A stretch of DNA of 64,000 nt, from the NCBI GenBank assembly GCA_017302105.1, contig JAFLCS010000004.1:124001-188000 (forward strand), given 5' to 3'. This document shows positions 7,866 through 19,831 of this stretch, piece by piece (positions within the stretch are counted from its first letter, which is position 1; every line of letters begins with the position of its first letter). This DNA is from Caulobacterales bacterium (lineage in GTDB: Bacteria; Pseudomonadota; Alphaproteobacteria; Caulobacterales; Caulobacteraceae). A program made the translations under genes and the position numbers. Below the pieces are notes generated by a model. It was not told the DNA's origin. It searched no databases and saw nothing but the letters and a program-made list of their open reading frames with translations.

Positions 7866-9090
7866 TACTGACGCCGCGCACGGCCTGCTGAACGCGGCGG
7901 CGGTGCGGGCCCGCGCCCATGAGATGCTGGATCTGGCGTTGGCGGGGCGCATCGACGGCTGGCGTGTCGATCTGGAGCGCCTGCCCGAGACCGCCCGCTT
8001 CGTTGCCGGGGTCATCCGTGACCAGTACCCGGACCTGAAGGTGCCGTTCCACGCGCGCTGGCGTCATTTCGTCTTCGGCGGCCGCGATCTATGGGCTGAC
8101 CTGGCCGCTGGGGCGGCGTTCAAGGACGCCGACGACCGGGCGCGCACGGCCTTCGACCTGGCCATCGTCTCGGTCCTGCTGGACGCTGGGTCCGGCCCAG
8201 GCTGGCGCTATCGCGATGCGGCGAGCGGGATCGAGGCGGCGCGATCCGAGGGTCTGGCGCTGGCATCCTTACGGATGTTCCAGGCCGGCGCCTTTTCAAA
8301 CGCGGCGGACCAGCCGCTGCGCGCCGATGCGGCCGAGCTGGCGACCCTGTCGCCGACAGAACTGGCTGACGGTTTCCAGGTCACGACCGATAATCCGTTG
8401 GCCGGTTTGGACGGTCGCGCCGCTCTGCTCAACAGGCTGGGTGACCAGGCCGTCGCCCGGCCCGATCTGTTCGCCCTGAGGGACAGTCCGCGCCCCGGCG
8501 GCCTCTATGACGCCATCACGGCCCGCGCCATCGATGGACGCCTGGCCGCGCCGGTCATTCTGGAGGTCCTGCTCGAAGCGCTCGGGCCGGTCTGGCAGGA
8601 TCGCCTCAGCCTCGGCGGCGTCGATCTGGGTGATACCTGGCGCCATCCGGCGATGCAGCGGGGCGATGCGACCGACGGCCTGGTGCCGATCCACAAACTC
8701 AGCCAATGGCTCAGCTATTCTCTCGTCGAGCCGCTGATGGCGGCGGGGCTCCAGGTGACCGACCTCGACGGCCTGACCGGCTTGGCCGAATACCGCAACG
8801 GCGGTCTGTTCCTCGACATGGGCGTCGTGGCCCTGGCCGATCCGACCGACGCGGCCAAGCCCTGGTCGGTGTCCGATCCGCTCATCGTGGCCTGGCGCTC
8901 GATGACGGTGGCGCTCTTGGACCGGATCGCGCCGCTGGTGCGGGCCGAGCTGGGCGTTACGCCCGACCAGATGCCGCTGGCCAGCGTGCTGGAGGGCGGC
9001 ACCTGGGCCGCCGGCCGCCGCGTCGCGGCCACGAAACGTGAGGGCGGCGGGCCGCCCCTGACCATTCTTTCAGACGGGACTGTCTTCTGA
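7852..9090 (+). CDS. DUF1688 protein, URC4-type uracil catabolism factor
   Basis: A 412-residue protein matching the DUF1688/URC4 family: [41 protein letters not shown] and the C-terminal [14 protein letters not shown]4 is required for uracil use as a nitrogen source in yeasts that have this pathway; its chemistry is not firmly assigned. I take TTG at 7852 as start because the frame has no better codon before the conserved region. It overlaps the upstream gene by 14 bases, so expression is probably translationally coupled. Confidence 0.85.
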   Translation: MASSDTDAAHGLLNAAAVRARAHEMLDLALAGRIDGWRVDLERLPETARFVAGVIRDQYPDLKVPFHARWRHFVFGGRDLWADLAAGAAFKDADDRARTAFDLAIVSVLLDAGSGPGWRYRDAASGIEAARSEGLALASLRMFQAGAFSNAADQPLRADAAELATLSPTELADGFQVTTDNPLAGLDGRAALLNRLGDQAVARPDLFALRDSPRPGGLYDAITARAIDGRLAAPVILEVLLEALGPVWQDRLSLGGVDLGDTWRHPAMQRGDATDGLVPIHKLSQWLSYSLVEPLMAAGLQVTDLDGLTGLAEYRNGGLFLDMGVVALADPTDAAKPWSVSDPLIVAWRSMTVALLDRIAPLVRAELGVTPDQMPLASVLEGGTWAAGRRVAATKREGGGPPLTILSDGTVF

Positions 9091-9731
9091 TGACGACCAA
9101 GAGCCATGGCGTGACGGTGGTCGACCACCCCCTGGTCCAGCACAAGCTCAGCCTGATGCGGAACAAGGACACCTCCACCGCCCAGTTCCGCCGCCTGCTG
9201 CGCGAGATCTCGACCCTACTCTGCTATGAGGTCACCCGCGATCTTGAGCTGGAGCCGATCCGTATCGAGACGCCGGTGGAGCCCACTGATGCGGTCCGCC
9301 TGGCGGGCAAGAAGCTGGTCCTGGCCCCGATCCTGCGGGCGGGCGTCGGCCTGTTGGAAGGAATGCTCGACCTGATCCCGGCCGCGCGCGTCGCCCACAT
9401 CGGCCTGTACCGCGACCCCGAAACCTTGGTGGCGGTGGAGTACTATTTCAAAGCCCCCGACGACATCGCCGATCGTCTGGTTGTCGTGGTCGATCCGATG
9501 CTGGCCACGGCCAATACCGCGGTCGCGGCGCTGGAGCGGCTGAAGGAGCGGGGCGTCACCGATCTGCGCTTTGTCTGTCTGGTCGCTTCGCCCGAGGGCA
9601 TCGAGCGCCTCAGGGCCTATCACCCTGACGTGCCGGTCTGGACCGCCGCCATCGACCAGGGCCTGAACGAGCACGGCTACATCGTGCCGGGCCTCGGCGA
9701 CGCCGGCGACCGCTTATTCGGGACGCGATAG
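9090..9731 (+). CDS. upp: Uracil phosphoribosyltransferase
   Basis: A 213-residue enzyme that joins uracil and PRPP to give UMP. The PRPP site [14 protein letters not shown] and the C-terminal uracil-binding [17 protein letters not shown] are intact. The start shares bases with the DUF1688 stop (TGATG), so the three genes form one coupled unit. In the URC pathway this activity (URC6) is thought to feed ring opening, so here it may serve catabolism as well as salvage. The 3' end overlaps convergent moeB by 18 bases. Confidence 0.95.
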   Translation: MTTKSHGVTVVDHPLVQHKLSLMRNKDTSTAQFRRLLREISTLLCYEVTRDLELEPIRIETPVEPTDAVRLAGKKLVLAPILRAGVGLLEGMLDLIPAARVAHIGLYRDPETLVAVEYYFKAPDDIADRLVVVVDPMLATANTAVAALERLKERGVTDLRFVCLVASPEGIERLRAYHPDVPVWTAAIDQGLNEHGYIVPGLGDAGDRLFGTR

Positions 9732-10469
9732 CCGCCCGCCGCAGGCCCGGCACGCCGGATCGTCCGCGACCTCCACCGTGCGGCTTTCGCCTTTCAGGCC
9801 GTCGTAGATCAGTAGTCGGCCATTCAACGGCTGGCCGGCCCCCGTCAGGATCTTGATCGCCTCCAGGGCGGCCATCGACCCGACCACGCCGGCCAGGGCT
9901 CCGACCACGCCGACGCGCTGGCACGTCTCGGCGTCCGGCGGAATCTCGGGTACCAGACAGCGGTAGCAGGGCCGCCCCGTGAATACGCCGACCTGCCCGC
10001 TCCAGCGGCCCAGGGCACCAGACACCAGGGGCGTCTCCAGCATGACGCAGGTGTCCGACACCAGAAGGCGCGTGGCGAAGTCATCGGTGCCGTCGATCAC
10101 CAGGTCATTGTCCGCGATCCAGGACGGAGCGTTGTCGGCGTCGAGCGGTGCGAAGATCTGGAACACCCGCACATTCGGATTGATCGCCTTCATCGCCCCG
10201 GCGGTGGCCTCGGTCTTCTCGTCGCCGATCTCGGCGGTGGCGAACTGGATCTGGCGATGCAGATTCGACAGGGCGACGCGATCGCCATCGACCAGAGTGA
10301 TCCGGCCCACGCCCGCGGCTGCCAGATATAGCGCCGCCGGCCCGCCGACTCCGCCGCAGCCGACGATCAGCACCTTGGCCGCCTGCAGCTTTTGCTGGCC
10401 CGGCCCGCCCAGCTCGGCCAGCACCAGCTGGCGCGAATAGCGTTCGACTTCTTCGTCGGAAAAACTCAT
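9714..10469 (-). CDS. moeB: MoeB/ThiF-family adenylyltransferase (molybdopterin synthase activator)
   Basis: A 251-residue E1-like enzyme. It shows [20 protein letters not shown] (nucleotide-binding loop), [13 protein letters not shown] (ATP contacts) and two zinc CxxC pairs (CYRCLVP; CRACGG near the end). These enzymes adenylate the C-terminal glycine of MoaD or ThiS. No moaD, moaE or thi gene is nearby, so the partner is not set by context; MoeB is the default for this length. It is divergent from hslV, with 41 bases between the starts. Confidence 0.85.
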   Translation of the reverse strand: MSFSDEEVERYSRQLVLAELGGPGQQKLQAAKVLIVGCGGVGGPAALYLAAAGVGRITLVDGDRVALSNLHRQIQFATAEIGDEKTEATAGAMKAINPNVRVFQIFAPLDADNAPSWIADNDLVIDGTDDFATRLLVSDTCVMLETPLVSGALGRWSGQVGVFTGRPCYRCLVPEIPPDAETCQRVGVVGALAGVVGSMAALEAIKILTGAGQPLNGRLLIYDGLKGESRTVEVADDPACRACGGRLSRPE

Positions 10470-10510
10470 GCGTCTTGCGAAAGCCCGACTTCACCGCCAC
10501 CTGTTGGACC

Positions 10511-11062
10511 ATGAGCGATAGCACGTTTCCCGACTGGCACGGCACAACCATTCTGGCGGTGCGCAAGGACGGCCAGACCGTCATCGCCGGCGACGGCCAG
10601 GTCTCCATGGGTCCCACCATCGTCAAGGGCGCGGCGCGCAAGGTGCGCACCCTGGCCGGTGGCAAGGTGCTGGCCGGCTTCGCCGGGGCCACGGCCGACG
10701 CCTTCACCCTGATCGAGCGGCTGGAAGGCAAGCTGGAGCAATATCCCGACCAGCTGGCCCGTGCCTGCGTCGACCTGGCCAAGGACTGGCGCACCGATCG
10801 CTATCTCCGGCGGCTGGAAGCCATGCTGCTGGTCGCCGACAAGGATCAGATTCTGACCGTTACGGGTGTCGGCGACGTGCTGGAGCCGGAATACGGCGTC
10901 GCCGCCGTTGGCTCGGGCGGCAATTTCGCCCTGGCCGCTGCCCGCGCCCTGATCGAACATTCCGACAAGGACGCCGAAACCATCGCCCGCGAAGCCATGA
11001 AGATCGCGGCGGAAATCTGCGTCTATACGAACGGCAATCTGACGGTGGAGCGGCTGGGGTGA
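10511..11062 (+). CDS. hslV: ATP-dependent protease subunit HslV (ClpQ)
   Basis: A 183-residue proteasome-like peptidase. The ATG at 10511 gives an 11-residue propeptide ending in HG before [10 protein letters not shown], so the catalytic threonine is T12. This longer leader is usual in alphaproteobacteria. [23 protein letters not shown] and the [14 protein letters not shown] segment are family hallmarks. HslV forms a double hexamer capped by HslU. The stop overlaps the next start (GTGA). The normal hslV-hslU adjacency is broken by a GxxExxY gene. Confidence 0.95.
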   Translation: MSDSTFPDWHGTTILAVRKDGQTVIAGDGQVSMGPTIVKGAARKVRTLAGGKVLAGFAGATADAFTLIERLEGKLEQYPDQLARACVDLAKDWRTDRYLRRLEAMLLVADKDQILTVTGVGDVLEPEYGVAAVGSGGNFALAAARALIEHSDKDAETIAREAMKIAAEICVYTNGNLTVERLG

Positions 11063-11505
11063 GCGTCGATTTGGGTTCATCACAAAGCTCTCAAAGGACC
11101 CACCAAGCGCACGAAGGGATCGAGCCGATACCCGAGAGTGTCGAGCGCGTCGGTCGGGCGGTCATGGATGCGGCGTTTGCGGTCCACAAGACGCTTGGGC
11201 CGGGCCTCCTGGAGAGCGTCTACGAGACCTGCCTCGCCGAAGAATTAAAGCTTCGCGGCTTGAGGGTCGAACGTCAGGTCGGCGTTCCGGTCGTCTATGG
11301 CGATGCCAGGTTGGAAGTCGGTTATCGGCTCGATGTTCTCGTCGAGGGAGCCGTCATCGTGGAGATCAAGTCAGTCGAGGCGCTCGCGCCAATCCATACG
11401 GCCCAGGTTCTGACCTATCTTCGCTTTTCGAGCGTTCGGCTCGGCTACCTCATCAACTTCAACAGTGTCTTGCTCAAGCAGGGCCTACGCCGGCTGGTCC
11501 TCTGA
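11059..11505 (+). CDS. GxxExxY protein, inserted between hslV and hslU
   Basis: A 148-residue protein of the GxxExxY family: [22 protein letters not shown] holds the name-giving motif, and [19 protein letters not shown] looks like a PD-(D/E)xK core (D...E-I-K). No function is established for the family; a nuclease-like role is an inference from the fold. I start at GTG 11059, overlapping the hslV stop; TTG at 11071 is an alternative. Residues about 5-20 are encoded by the left inverted repeat and are low in conservation, so the functional protein probably begins near [12 protein letters not shown]. Confidence 0.8.
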   Translation: MSVDLGSSQSSQRTHQAHEGIEPIPESVERVGRAVMDAAFAVHKTLGPGLLESVYETCLAEELKLRGLRVERQVGVPVVYGDARLEVGYRLDVLVEGAVIVEIKSVEALAPIHTAQVLTYLRFSSVRLGYLINFNSVLLKQGLRRLVL

Positions 11506-11551
11506 CCCGTTGTGCCTTTCGTGACGCCTTTGTGTGCGTCGTGATGAACCC
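11073..11551. mobile_element. GxxExxY cassette bounded by 25-bp imperfect inverted repeats
   Basis: The left end (11073-11097) and the reverse complement of the right end (11527-11551) share GGGTTCATCAC, then eight variable bases, then CAAAGG: 21 of 25 positions match by eye. Next to each end are short CAC-x-AAG-like units (CACGAAGG on the left; CACGAAAGG on the right, reverse strand). The 479-base unit contains only the GxxExxY gene and sits exactly between hslV and hslU. There is no transposase. A clean target-site duplication is not evident, although TGAGC occurs near both ends. Confidence 0.55.
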
Positions 11552-11574
11552 TGAGCTTCTCGGACAGACCAAAT

Positions 11575-12873
11575 ATGACTGACCTTTCCCCCCGCGAAAT
11601 CGTTTCCGAGCTGGACCGCTTCATTGTCGGCCAGCAGGACGCCAAGAAGGCCGTGGCCGTGGCGCTGAGGAATCGCTGGCGGCGCAAGCGCACCGATGCC
11701 GCCATTCGCGACGAGATCACGCCCAAGAACATTCTGATGATCGGCCCGACTGGCGTGGGCAAGACCGAGATCGCGCGCCGTCTGGCCCGGCTGGCCGGGG
11801 CGCCCTTCCTCAAGGTCGAGGCGACCAAGTTCACCGAGGTCGGCTATGTCGGCCGCGACGTCGATCAGATCATGCGCGACCTGGTCGAGGCGGCCATTCT
11901 GATGGTGCGCGAGAACGGCCGCGCCGATGTCCGGGCCAAGGCCGAACAGGCGGCTGAGAACCGTATCATCGACGCCCTGGTCGGGGCCGGTTCCAGCGAG
12001 GCGACCAAGGAAGCCTTCCGCAAGAAGCTGCGCGCCGGCGAGATGGACGACAAGGACATCGAGCTTCAGCTGAACGACACCCGCTCGCCGCTCCAGGGTC
12101 TGGATATGCCCGGCGGCAATGTCGGGGTGCTCAACCTGTCCGAAATGCTGGGCAAGCTGGGGCCGCAGCGCACCAAGACCCTCAAGACCACGGTGAAGGA
12201 GGCCTGGCCGCCGCTGATCGCCGAAGAGGGCGACAAGCTTCTGGACGAGGACAGCCTGATTCAGGAGGCCGTGCGCCTGGCCGAGAGTGAGGGCATCGTC
12301 TTCATCGACGAGATCGACAAGGTTGCGGCCCGCTCCGAGGCGCGCGGGGCCGATGTCTCGCGAGAGGGGGTCCAGCGTGACCTGTTGCCGTTGATCGAGG
12401 GCACGACGGTCTCGACCAAACATGGGCCGGTCAAGACCGACCATGTGCTGTTCATTGCGTCGGGCGCCTTCCATGTGGCCAAGCCGTCGGACCTGTTGCC
12501 CGAGCTTCAGGGCCGCCTGCCGATCCGGGTCGAGCTCAAGGCCCTGACCCGCGACGACTTCCGCCGCATCCTGACCGAGCCCGAGGCCAATCTGATCGCC
12601 CAGCAGGTGGCGCTGATGGCGACCGAGGGCGTCACCCTCTCCTTCACCGAAGACGCCGTCGAGGCCCTGGCCGACGCCGCCGTGGCCGTGAACGGCGCGG
12701 TCGAGAACATCGGCGCGCGGCGTCTGATGACTGTGGTCGAAAAGACCCTGGAGGAGCTCAGCTTTAAGGCCGACAGCCACGACGGCGAAACGGTGGTGAT
12801 CGACGCGACCCTGGTCCGAGAACGCATCGGCGAACTGGCCCGGAACGCCGACCTCAGCCGTTTCATTCTCTAG
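11575..12873 (+). CDS. hslU: ATP-dependent protease ATPase subunit HslU (ClpY)
   Basis: A 432-residue AAA+ unfoldase. It carries Walker A GPTGVGKT (residues 57-64), the pore motif GYVG, Walker B VFIDEIDK, the I-domain between them, and sensor 2 near NIGARRL. The C-terminal tail DLSRFIL is the segment that docks into HslV. ATP-driven HslU unfolds substrates for HslV in the cytosol. The 69 bases after the GxxExxY stop contain the right inverted repeat, so the leader of hslU has been altered relative to a plain hslVU operon. Confidence 0.97.
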   Translation: MTDLSPREIVSELDRFIVGQQDAKKAVAVALRNRWRRKRTDAAIRDEITPKNILMIGPTGVGKTEIARRLARLAGAPFLKVEATKFTEVGYVGRDVDQIMRDLVEAAILMVRENGRADVRAKAEQAAENRIIDALVGAGSSEATKEAFRKKLRAGEMDDKDIELQLNDTRSPLQGLDMPGGNVGVLNLSEMLGKLGPQRTKTLKTTVKEAWPPLIAEEGDKLLDEDSLIQEAVRLAESEGIVFIDEIDKVAARSEARGADVSREGVQRDLLPLIEGTTVSTKHGPVKTDHVLFIASGAFHVAKPSDLLPELQGRLPIRVELKALTRDDFRRILTEPEANLIAQQVALMATEGVTLSFTEDAVEALADAAVAVNGAVENIGARRLMTVVEKTLEELSFKADSHDGETVVIDATLVRERIGELARNADLSRFIL

Positions 12874-12874
12874 C

Positions 12875-12888
12875 GCCGGGCACCCGGC
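12875..12888. terminator. Short GC hairpin between convergent hslU and lipoprotein gene
   Basis: GCCGGG-ca-CCCGGC forms a six-base-pair stem just after the hslU stop and before the end of the convergent lipoprotein gene. It lacks a T tract, so any terminator role is weak or Rho-assisted. Confidence 0.35.
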
Positions 12889-12891
12889 CCG

Positions 12892-13398
12892 TCAGTTTCG
12901 CTCGACCGAAAAGTTGAGCTGAACGATCTGTTCGGGCTCGGAGTTGTCGATCACGACGACGCCCAGGGAGGACCGCCCGTCGGCGGACCGGCCTTCAAAG
13001 CTGGTCTCGATATTGTCGCGCACGGGGCGGGTCACCGCCTCGTCGAGCGTGAAGCCCTGGCGCTCCAGGGAGGCCCGATGAAAGGCGACGACATCGGCGG
13101 CGCTTCCTGGAACGGCATACATCAGCATACCGCCGTCGCGCAGATCATTGGCGACGTGGGCCGAGGTCAGATAGCGGCCGCCGGACATGGTTTCCACAAA
13201 GTCCGGCAGGTTCTCACGCGGGATCGGTCTCCCGGCGGCGGCGGATTCGACGACTTCAGCCACCCCCGAGGCCGCTGCCCCGACGGCACTGGGCTGTTCG
13301 CCGGTGCCTTCTGTCGTGGTGGAGGTTTCGCCGTTCCCGCAACCAGCCAGGAACAACAATGGTGTGACGACGAGAATCGTGAGGCTCAAACGCTTCAT
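12892..13398 (-). CDS. Hypothetical lipoprotein
   Basis: A 168-residue protein with a clear lipoprotein signal: MKRLSLTILVVTPLLFLAGC, lipobox LAGC with C20. A short Thr/Ser/Gly-rich linker follows and then a soluble domain (GGRYLTSAHVANDLRDGGMLMYAVPGS onward). I do not recognise the domain. The conserved-looking core suggests a small alpha/beta fold with one face binding another envelope protein, but that is conjecture. It is convergent with hslU and separated from gyrB by about 100 bases. Confidence 0.75.
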   Translation of the reverse strand: MKRLSLTILVVTPLLFLAGCGNGETSTTTEGTGEQPSAVGAAASGVAEVVESAAAGRPIPRENLPDFVETMSGGRYLTSAHVANDLRDGGMLMYAVPGSAADVVAFHRASLERQGFTLDEAVTRPVRDNIETSFEGRSADGRSSLGVVVIDNSEPEQIVQLNFSVERN

Positions 13399-13496
13399 GG
13401 GTCAATCCAGCTTCTGACGGGCACGGCGCCGCCTTGACTGGATCAACGCAATTGCCCGCCCGAAGCGGACAAGACGTCCGAAGCGAAGGACGGGCC

Positions 13497-16016
<2,520 letters not shown>

Positions 16017-16051
16017 TCACCGGCAAAAAGCGAGGGGAAGTCGCGGTCGCC

Positions 16052-17182
16052 TCACGTGACCTCGAAGCCGCCACCGGTCACCCGCACAAAGGTCGCACGG
16101 CCTTCCAGGGCAGCGAAGAGTCCCCGCTCGGTGCCGGTCATGACGGCTTGCAGACCCAGGGCCTGAATCTCATCGAACAGGGCAGCGCGCCGGGCGTCGT
16201 CGAGGTGGGCGGGGGCCTCGTCCAGCAGCAGGATCGGTCGGGGCTCGCTGTCGGCCAGTCGCGAAAGCTGGGCCAGGATCAGATTCAGCACCAGGGCCTT
16301 CTGTTCGCCCGAAGACCCCTCCGAGGCCGCACGCCCCTTCTCTCGATGGATCGCCGCCAGATCGCTGCGATGCGGCCCGAACAACGACCGACCGGCCGCG
16401 CCGTCCCGGCCGCGCGCGGCCCGGAACCCTTCGGTCAGATAGACCCGGATTTCGTCCAACCCCACCCCGGCGGTCGCCCGCTGCTCGGCCTCTCCGATCA
16501 AGGTCAGATCGCCCTGTGGGAAGGCCGTGTCAGAGCGCGCGTCAATCGCGTCCTGAAGTTCGGCCAGGGCCTCGGCGCGGTTGACCGCCGCCGCCGCGCC
16601 GTGCTCGGCCAGCCGCGCCTCCAGCGCGTCCAGCCAGAGGGGATCGGCCACCTCGCCCCGATCTGCCGCATCGCTGAGAAGGCGCAGCCGGTCCTTGAGC
16701 GCCTTGTCAAAGGCGGCGACGGCGTGGGCATGGCTGGGTCGGGCCGCAAACACCAGCCGGTCAAAGAACTTCAGCCGCTCAGCCCGACTGTCCGAGAACA
16801 GACGATCCTGTTCGGGCGTCGCCCAGATCGGGCGGATATGATCCAGCAGATCGCCGGGCTGGGCCGGCTCGCCGTCGATGCGGACGATACGCCGCGCCGC
16901 GCCGGCGGCTTGAAGACCTGTTCCCAGGCGTCGCTCGTCGTCTCCCAGAACAAGCGCTACGGCCCAGGCCCGGCCCGCCGTCTCACCCGGTTCGCGCCGC
17001 CCGACCTCGCTTGCGCCCGCACCCCTCAGACCCTTGCCCGGCGTCAGGAAGCTCAGCGCCTCCAGCACATTGGTCTTGCCCGCCCCGTTCGGGCCGTAGA
17101 GCACGGTGACGCCTGCACCCGGCTCCAACCGTGCGTATTCATAAGACCGAAAGTCGGTGAGGGTCAGGCCGGTGATCACCAC
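16052..17182 (-). CDS. recF: DNA replication and repair protein RecF
   Basis: A 376-residue SMC-like ATPase that recognises single-strand/double-strand junctions and helps RecOR load RecA. Walker A GPNGAGKT spans residues 30-37, the signature region is EGSSGEQKALVLNLILAQ, and Walker B is RPILLLDEAPAHLDD. The gene starts GTG/ATG close to LTLTDFRSYEYARLEPG. A degenerate copy of its first 50 or so codons lies about 730 bases away, upstream of it in reading direction. gyrB follows on the same strand. Confidence 0.96.
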   Translation of the reverse strand: MVITGLTLTDFRSYEYARLEPGAGVTVLYGPNGAGKTNVLEALSFLTPGKGLRGAGASEVGRREPGETAGRAWAVALVLGDDERRLGTGLQAAGAARRIVRIDGEPAQPGDLLDHIRPIWATPEQDRLFSDSRAERLKFFDRLVFAARPSHAHAVAAFDKALKDRLRLLSDAADRGEVADPLWLDALEARLAEHGAAAAVNRAEALAELQDAIDARSDTAFPQGDLTLIGEAEQRATAGVGLDEIRVYLTEGFRAARGRDGAAGRSLFGPHRSDLAAIHREKGRAASEGSSGEQKALVLNLILAQLSRLADSEPRPILLLDEAPAHLDDARRAALFDEIQALGLQAVMTGTERGLFAALEGRATFVRVTGGGFEVT

Positions 17183-17310
17183 CCTGATCTAGCAGGACGA
17201 TGCCGGACCGACACCCTCGATCATGAAGCATCAGGACAAGACCGCTGTACGGTGAGCCTGTTCCGGCGCAGTTTGCTGTCTCATACCGACGCTATGCGAG
17301 TAGACGCGTG

Positions 17311-17676
17311 ATGAAGGGTAGGACGATGATGGCGCTGGCTGCGGTGATGATGGCCGGCCTCGGGGTCGGGCCAACGCTAGCCGGTGACAGCCCCGAACTC
17401 ACGAAATTGCAGAGCCGGCCCAGCTTCAGCTGTTCACGGGCGCGCTCGCGGGTGGAGCACCTGATCTGCGGCGACGTCTATGTCGGCCAGCTCGACCGCC
17501 GGATGGCCGATGCCTATGCCACCTTCCTGCGGCGGATTTCCACCTCGGAACAGGCGCGTCTGCGCGAAAACCAGCGTCTGTGGCTGGTGCAGCGTAACCA
17601 ATGCACCACCGTCGATTGCCTCATCGCGGCCTATGAGGACCGCATCGCCTGGCTGGAGGGATTTGGGCGGTATTGA
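17311..17676 (+). CDS. Exported DUF1311/LprI-like small protein
   Basis: A 121-residue protein with a signal peptide (MKGRTMMALAAVMMAGLGVGPTLAG). Its mature domain matches the DUF1311/LprI pattern: FSCSRARSRVEHLICGD, LDRRMADAYATFLRR, ENQRLWLVQRNQCTTVDCLIAAYEDRIAWLE. The four cysteines probably form two disulfides in the periplasm. LprI-type proteins include lysozyme inhibitors, but this family is broad and the role here is unproven. The ATG at 17311 is preferred over an overlapping GTG three bases earlier. Confidence 0.78.
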   Translation: MKGRTMMALAAVMMAGLGVGPTLAGDSPELTKLQSRPSFSCSRARSRVEHLICGDVYVGQLDRRMADAYATFLRRISTSEQARLRENQRLWLVQRNQCTTVDCLIAAYEDRIAWLEGFGRY

Positions 17677-17741
17677 AGCGTGAACTGGCATGAGATCGGA
17701 GAGGCACTCCACCAGATCCCAGCTTGAACACCCAGCGAAAC

Positions 17742-17915
17742 CTAGAGGCGCAGACTGAGCCTCGGCGGCTTGGCCCGCGTCAGGAAGCTGACGGCCTCCA
17801 GTCCATTGGTCGTGCCCGCCCCGTTTGGCCCATGCCGCTCGGTGACCCCCACGCCCGGCTCCAGCCGCGCGCGCTCATAGGGGCGAAAATCGGTGAGGGT
17901 GAGAGTCGAAATCAC
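17742..17915 (-). pseudogene. Degenerate copy of the recF 5' end
   Basis: Read on the minus strand from 17915, this stretch encodes VISTLTLTDFRPYERARLEP and continues through GPNGAGTTN to SFLTRAKPPR. It matches RecF residues 2-53 at about 37 of 52 positions. The Walker A lysine is replaced by threonine (GAGKTN to GAGTTN). The match stops after some 52 codons and an in-frame stop follows. It lies between the two small exported-protein genes, on the same strand as recF. The rest of this 304-base gap shows nothing else. Confidence 0.75.
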
Positions 17916-17980
17916 AGGCCGGTCGTCGCGGGCCAAACAGCATCTCGCCACTGCAACCGGACGCCGTTAGTCAGAGAAGC

Positions 17981-18397
17981 ATGAAACGTCTCTTCATCGC
18001 CCTGACCCTGGCCTGCGGACTGGCCGCCTGTTCGACCGCTCTGACTCCGCGCGATGTGGTGTTGCGCGCGGCAGACGCCGAAGGCGAGCCGGTGCTTGTA
18101 ACGATGGATCTTCGGGTTGCGGCCTTTGGTAGCGATGACGGCTTTCTGTATCTGAACGCCTACAGCGACTATCGAGACCAGCGGAATGTCTCCATCGCTG
18201 TTTCCTCCGAAGCGCAAGCGGATATCATCGCAGCGCACGGTCCAGTCGAAGATCTGGTTGGCCGACGCATCCGGGTGCATGGCTGGTCCCGACGCCAGAC
18301 CATCTATTTCATCAGTCGTGGTCGCCAGACCGGACTGTACTATTTTCAGACTCACCTGCACGTGAGCCGCCCCGACCAGATCGTTGTGCTGGACTGA
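17981..18397 (+). CDS. Hypothetical lipoprotein
   Basis: A 138-residue protein with a textbook lipoprotein signal (MKRLFIALTLACGLAACSTA, lipobox LAAC). The mature part is a likely beta-rich domain (VLVTMDLRVAAFGSDDGFLYLNAYSDYRDQRN, then LVGRRIRVHGWSRRQTIYF), reminiscent of OB-like folds, with a conserved-looking RIRVHG. No specific family is recognised. It starts 65 bases beyond the recF relic and is convergent with dnaN across about 100 bases. Confidence 0.7.
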   Translation: MKRLFIALTLACGLAACSTALTPRDVVLRAADAEGEPVLVTMDLRVAAFGSDDGFLYLNAYSDYRDQRNVSIAVSSEAQADIIAAHGPVEDLVGRRIRVHGWSRRQTIYFISRGRQTGLYYFQTHLHVSRPDQIVVLD

Positions 18398-18501
18398 ATT
18401 CAGGCGCCCGCCGGGTGCCCTCGGCGGTCTAGCCTTGGCCGTACCGACTGGGCCCTCAGCGCCGAAGCCGCGATTGATCGCCGCCATCGCCCGGATAAGG
18501 C

Positions 18502-19620
18502 CTACACCCTCAGCGGCATCAGCACATACTGGACGCCCGGGTCGCCCGGATCGAGCACCAGCGTCGGGCTGGCCGGATCAGCAAACCGATACTGCGCCTC
18601 ATCGCCCGTGATCTGCCCCGCGATGTCCAGCAGATAGCGCGCGTTGAAACCGATCTCGAAGGCATCTTCGTTATAGTCGATCTCGACTTCTTCGGTGGCC
18701 TGGCCGGCCTCCATGTTGCGGACCGTCAGGGTGACCTTGCCCGTATCGAAGGCCATCTTCACCGAGCGCGACTTTTCAGCCGAGATGGTGGCAACACGAT
18801 CCACCGCCTGGGCGAAGACGGCATTGTCGAGCACCGCGACCTTGTCGTTGCCCTTGGGGATGACCCGCACATAGTCCGGAAACGATCCGTCGATGACCTT
18901 GGACGTCAGCGAGGCCTTGTCAAACTCGAAGCGGATCTTCTGGGGGCTGATCTGAACCTCGACCGGGCCCGTGCCGGCGTCCAGCAGGCGGCGGACCTGA
19001 TCGATCGTCTTGCGCGGCACGATGACGCCGGGGCCACCCGCAGCACCTTCAGGGGCGGGAGTCTCCGCCAGGGCCAGACGGTGGCCGTCTGTGGCGACGC
19101 CTCGCAGCAGCGCCTGTCCGGCCTCCGACACGGTGTGGAGATAAAGACCGTTGAGGTAATAGCGTGTTTCTTCGGTCGAGACGGCGAAGCGCGTCTTGTC
19201 GATCAGACGGGCCAGATCTTCCTTCATCAGGGTGAAGCGCGCGCCCGTACTTTCAGTCGACATCACCGGGAAGTCGCCGGCCGGCAGGACCGGCAGGTTG
19301 AAGCGCGAGCGGCCCGCCGAGACCGTCAGGCGCGGATCGTCCGACGAATAGCTCAGCTCGACCTCAGCCCCCTCGGGCAGCTTTCGTACGATATCGTGCA
19401 GGGTATGCGCGGGGGCCGTGATCTGGCCTTCCTGGGTGACACGCGCCTCGGCCTCGTCGACCATCTCCATGTCCAGATCGGTGGCAGCGAAGCTCAGACG
19501 GTCGCGGCCGGCAGACAGCAGCACATTTGACAGGATGGGAATGGTGTTTCGCCGTTCCACCACACTCTGCACATGGCTGAGAGCCTTGAGGAGTGCGGCA
19601 CGTTCGATGGTCAGTTGCAT
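18502..19620 (-). CDS. dnaN: DNA polymerase III sliding clamp (beta subunit)
   Basis: A 372-residue clamp starting MQLTIERAALLKALSHVQSVVERRNTIPILSNVLL, the family-standard start; longer upstream starts would add non-conserved residues. The three repeated clamp domains are complete, and the C-terminus QYVLMPLRV is the typical beta ending. The dimeric ring tethers polymerase III to DNA. recF and gyrB follow on the same strand, but small plus-strand genes intervene, so they are not one operon here. dnaA is not in the window. Confidence 0.97.
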   Translation of the reverse strand: MQLTIERAALLKALSHVQSVVERRNTIPILSNVLLSAGRDRLSFAATDLDMEMVDEAEARVTQEGQITAPAHTLHDIVRKLPEGAEVELSYSSDDPRLTVSAGRSRFNLPVLPAGDFPVMSTESTGARFTLMKEDLARLIDKTRFAVSTEETRYYLNGLYLHTVSEAGQALLRGVATDGHRLALAETPAPEGAAGGPGVIVPRKTIDQVRRLLDAGTGPVEVQISPQKIRFEFDKASLTSKVIDGSFPDYVRVIPKGNDKVAVLDNAVFAQAVDRVATISAEKSRSVKMAFDTGKVTLTVRNMEAGQATEEVEIDYNEDAFEIGFNARYLLDIAGQITGDEAQYRFADPASPTLVLDPGDPGVQYVLMPLRV

Positions 19621-19831
19621 TCTATTATCGCTCATCGGGCACGACTCGCGCGCCCGTTCAACATCTTGGGGGCCAGACACTAGCCGAAAGCGGGCCGCTC
19701 GCAACCGGCAAGCTCACAGGTTCGCTTGCGTGGCGACCGGATTTCCGTCACACATTCGCCCGTCGACTGTCCACGCCTATGCCGACGGTCCGGTTTCGAC
19801 TGGCCCAAGCCTAAGTTCAGCAGGTCCGACA

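Noticed and set aside
10470-10510. Heat-shock sigma-32 promoter before hslV
   Set aside because: CTTGCGAAA and CCGCCACCT loosely resemble the consensus, but the transcript would begin almost at the ATG; the match is too poor.
11060-11556. TGAGC at both ends of the GxxExxY cassette as target-site duplication
   Set aside because: On the right it touches the repeat, but on the left eight bases separate them, so it is not a clean duplication and five bases can match by chance.
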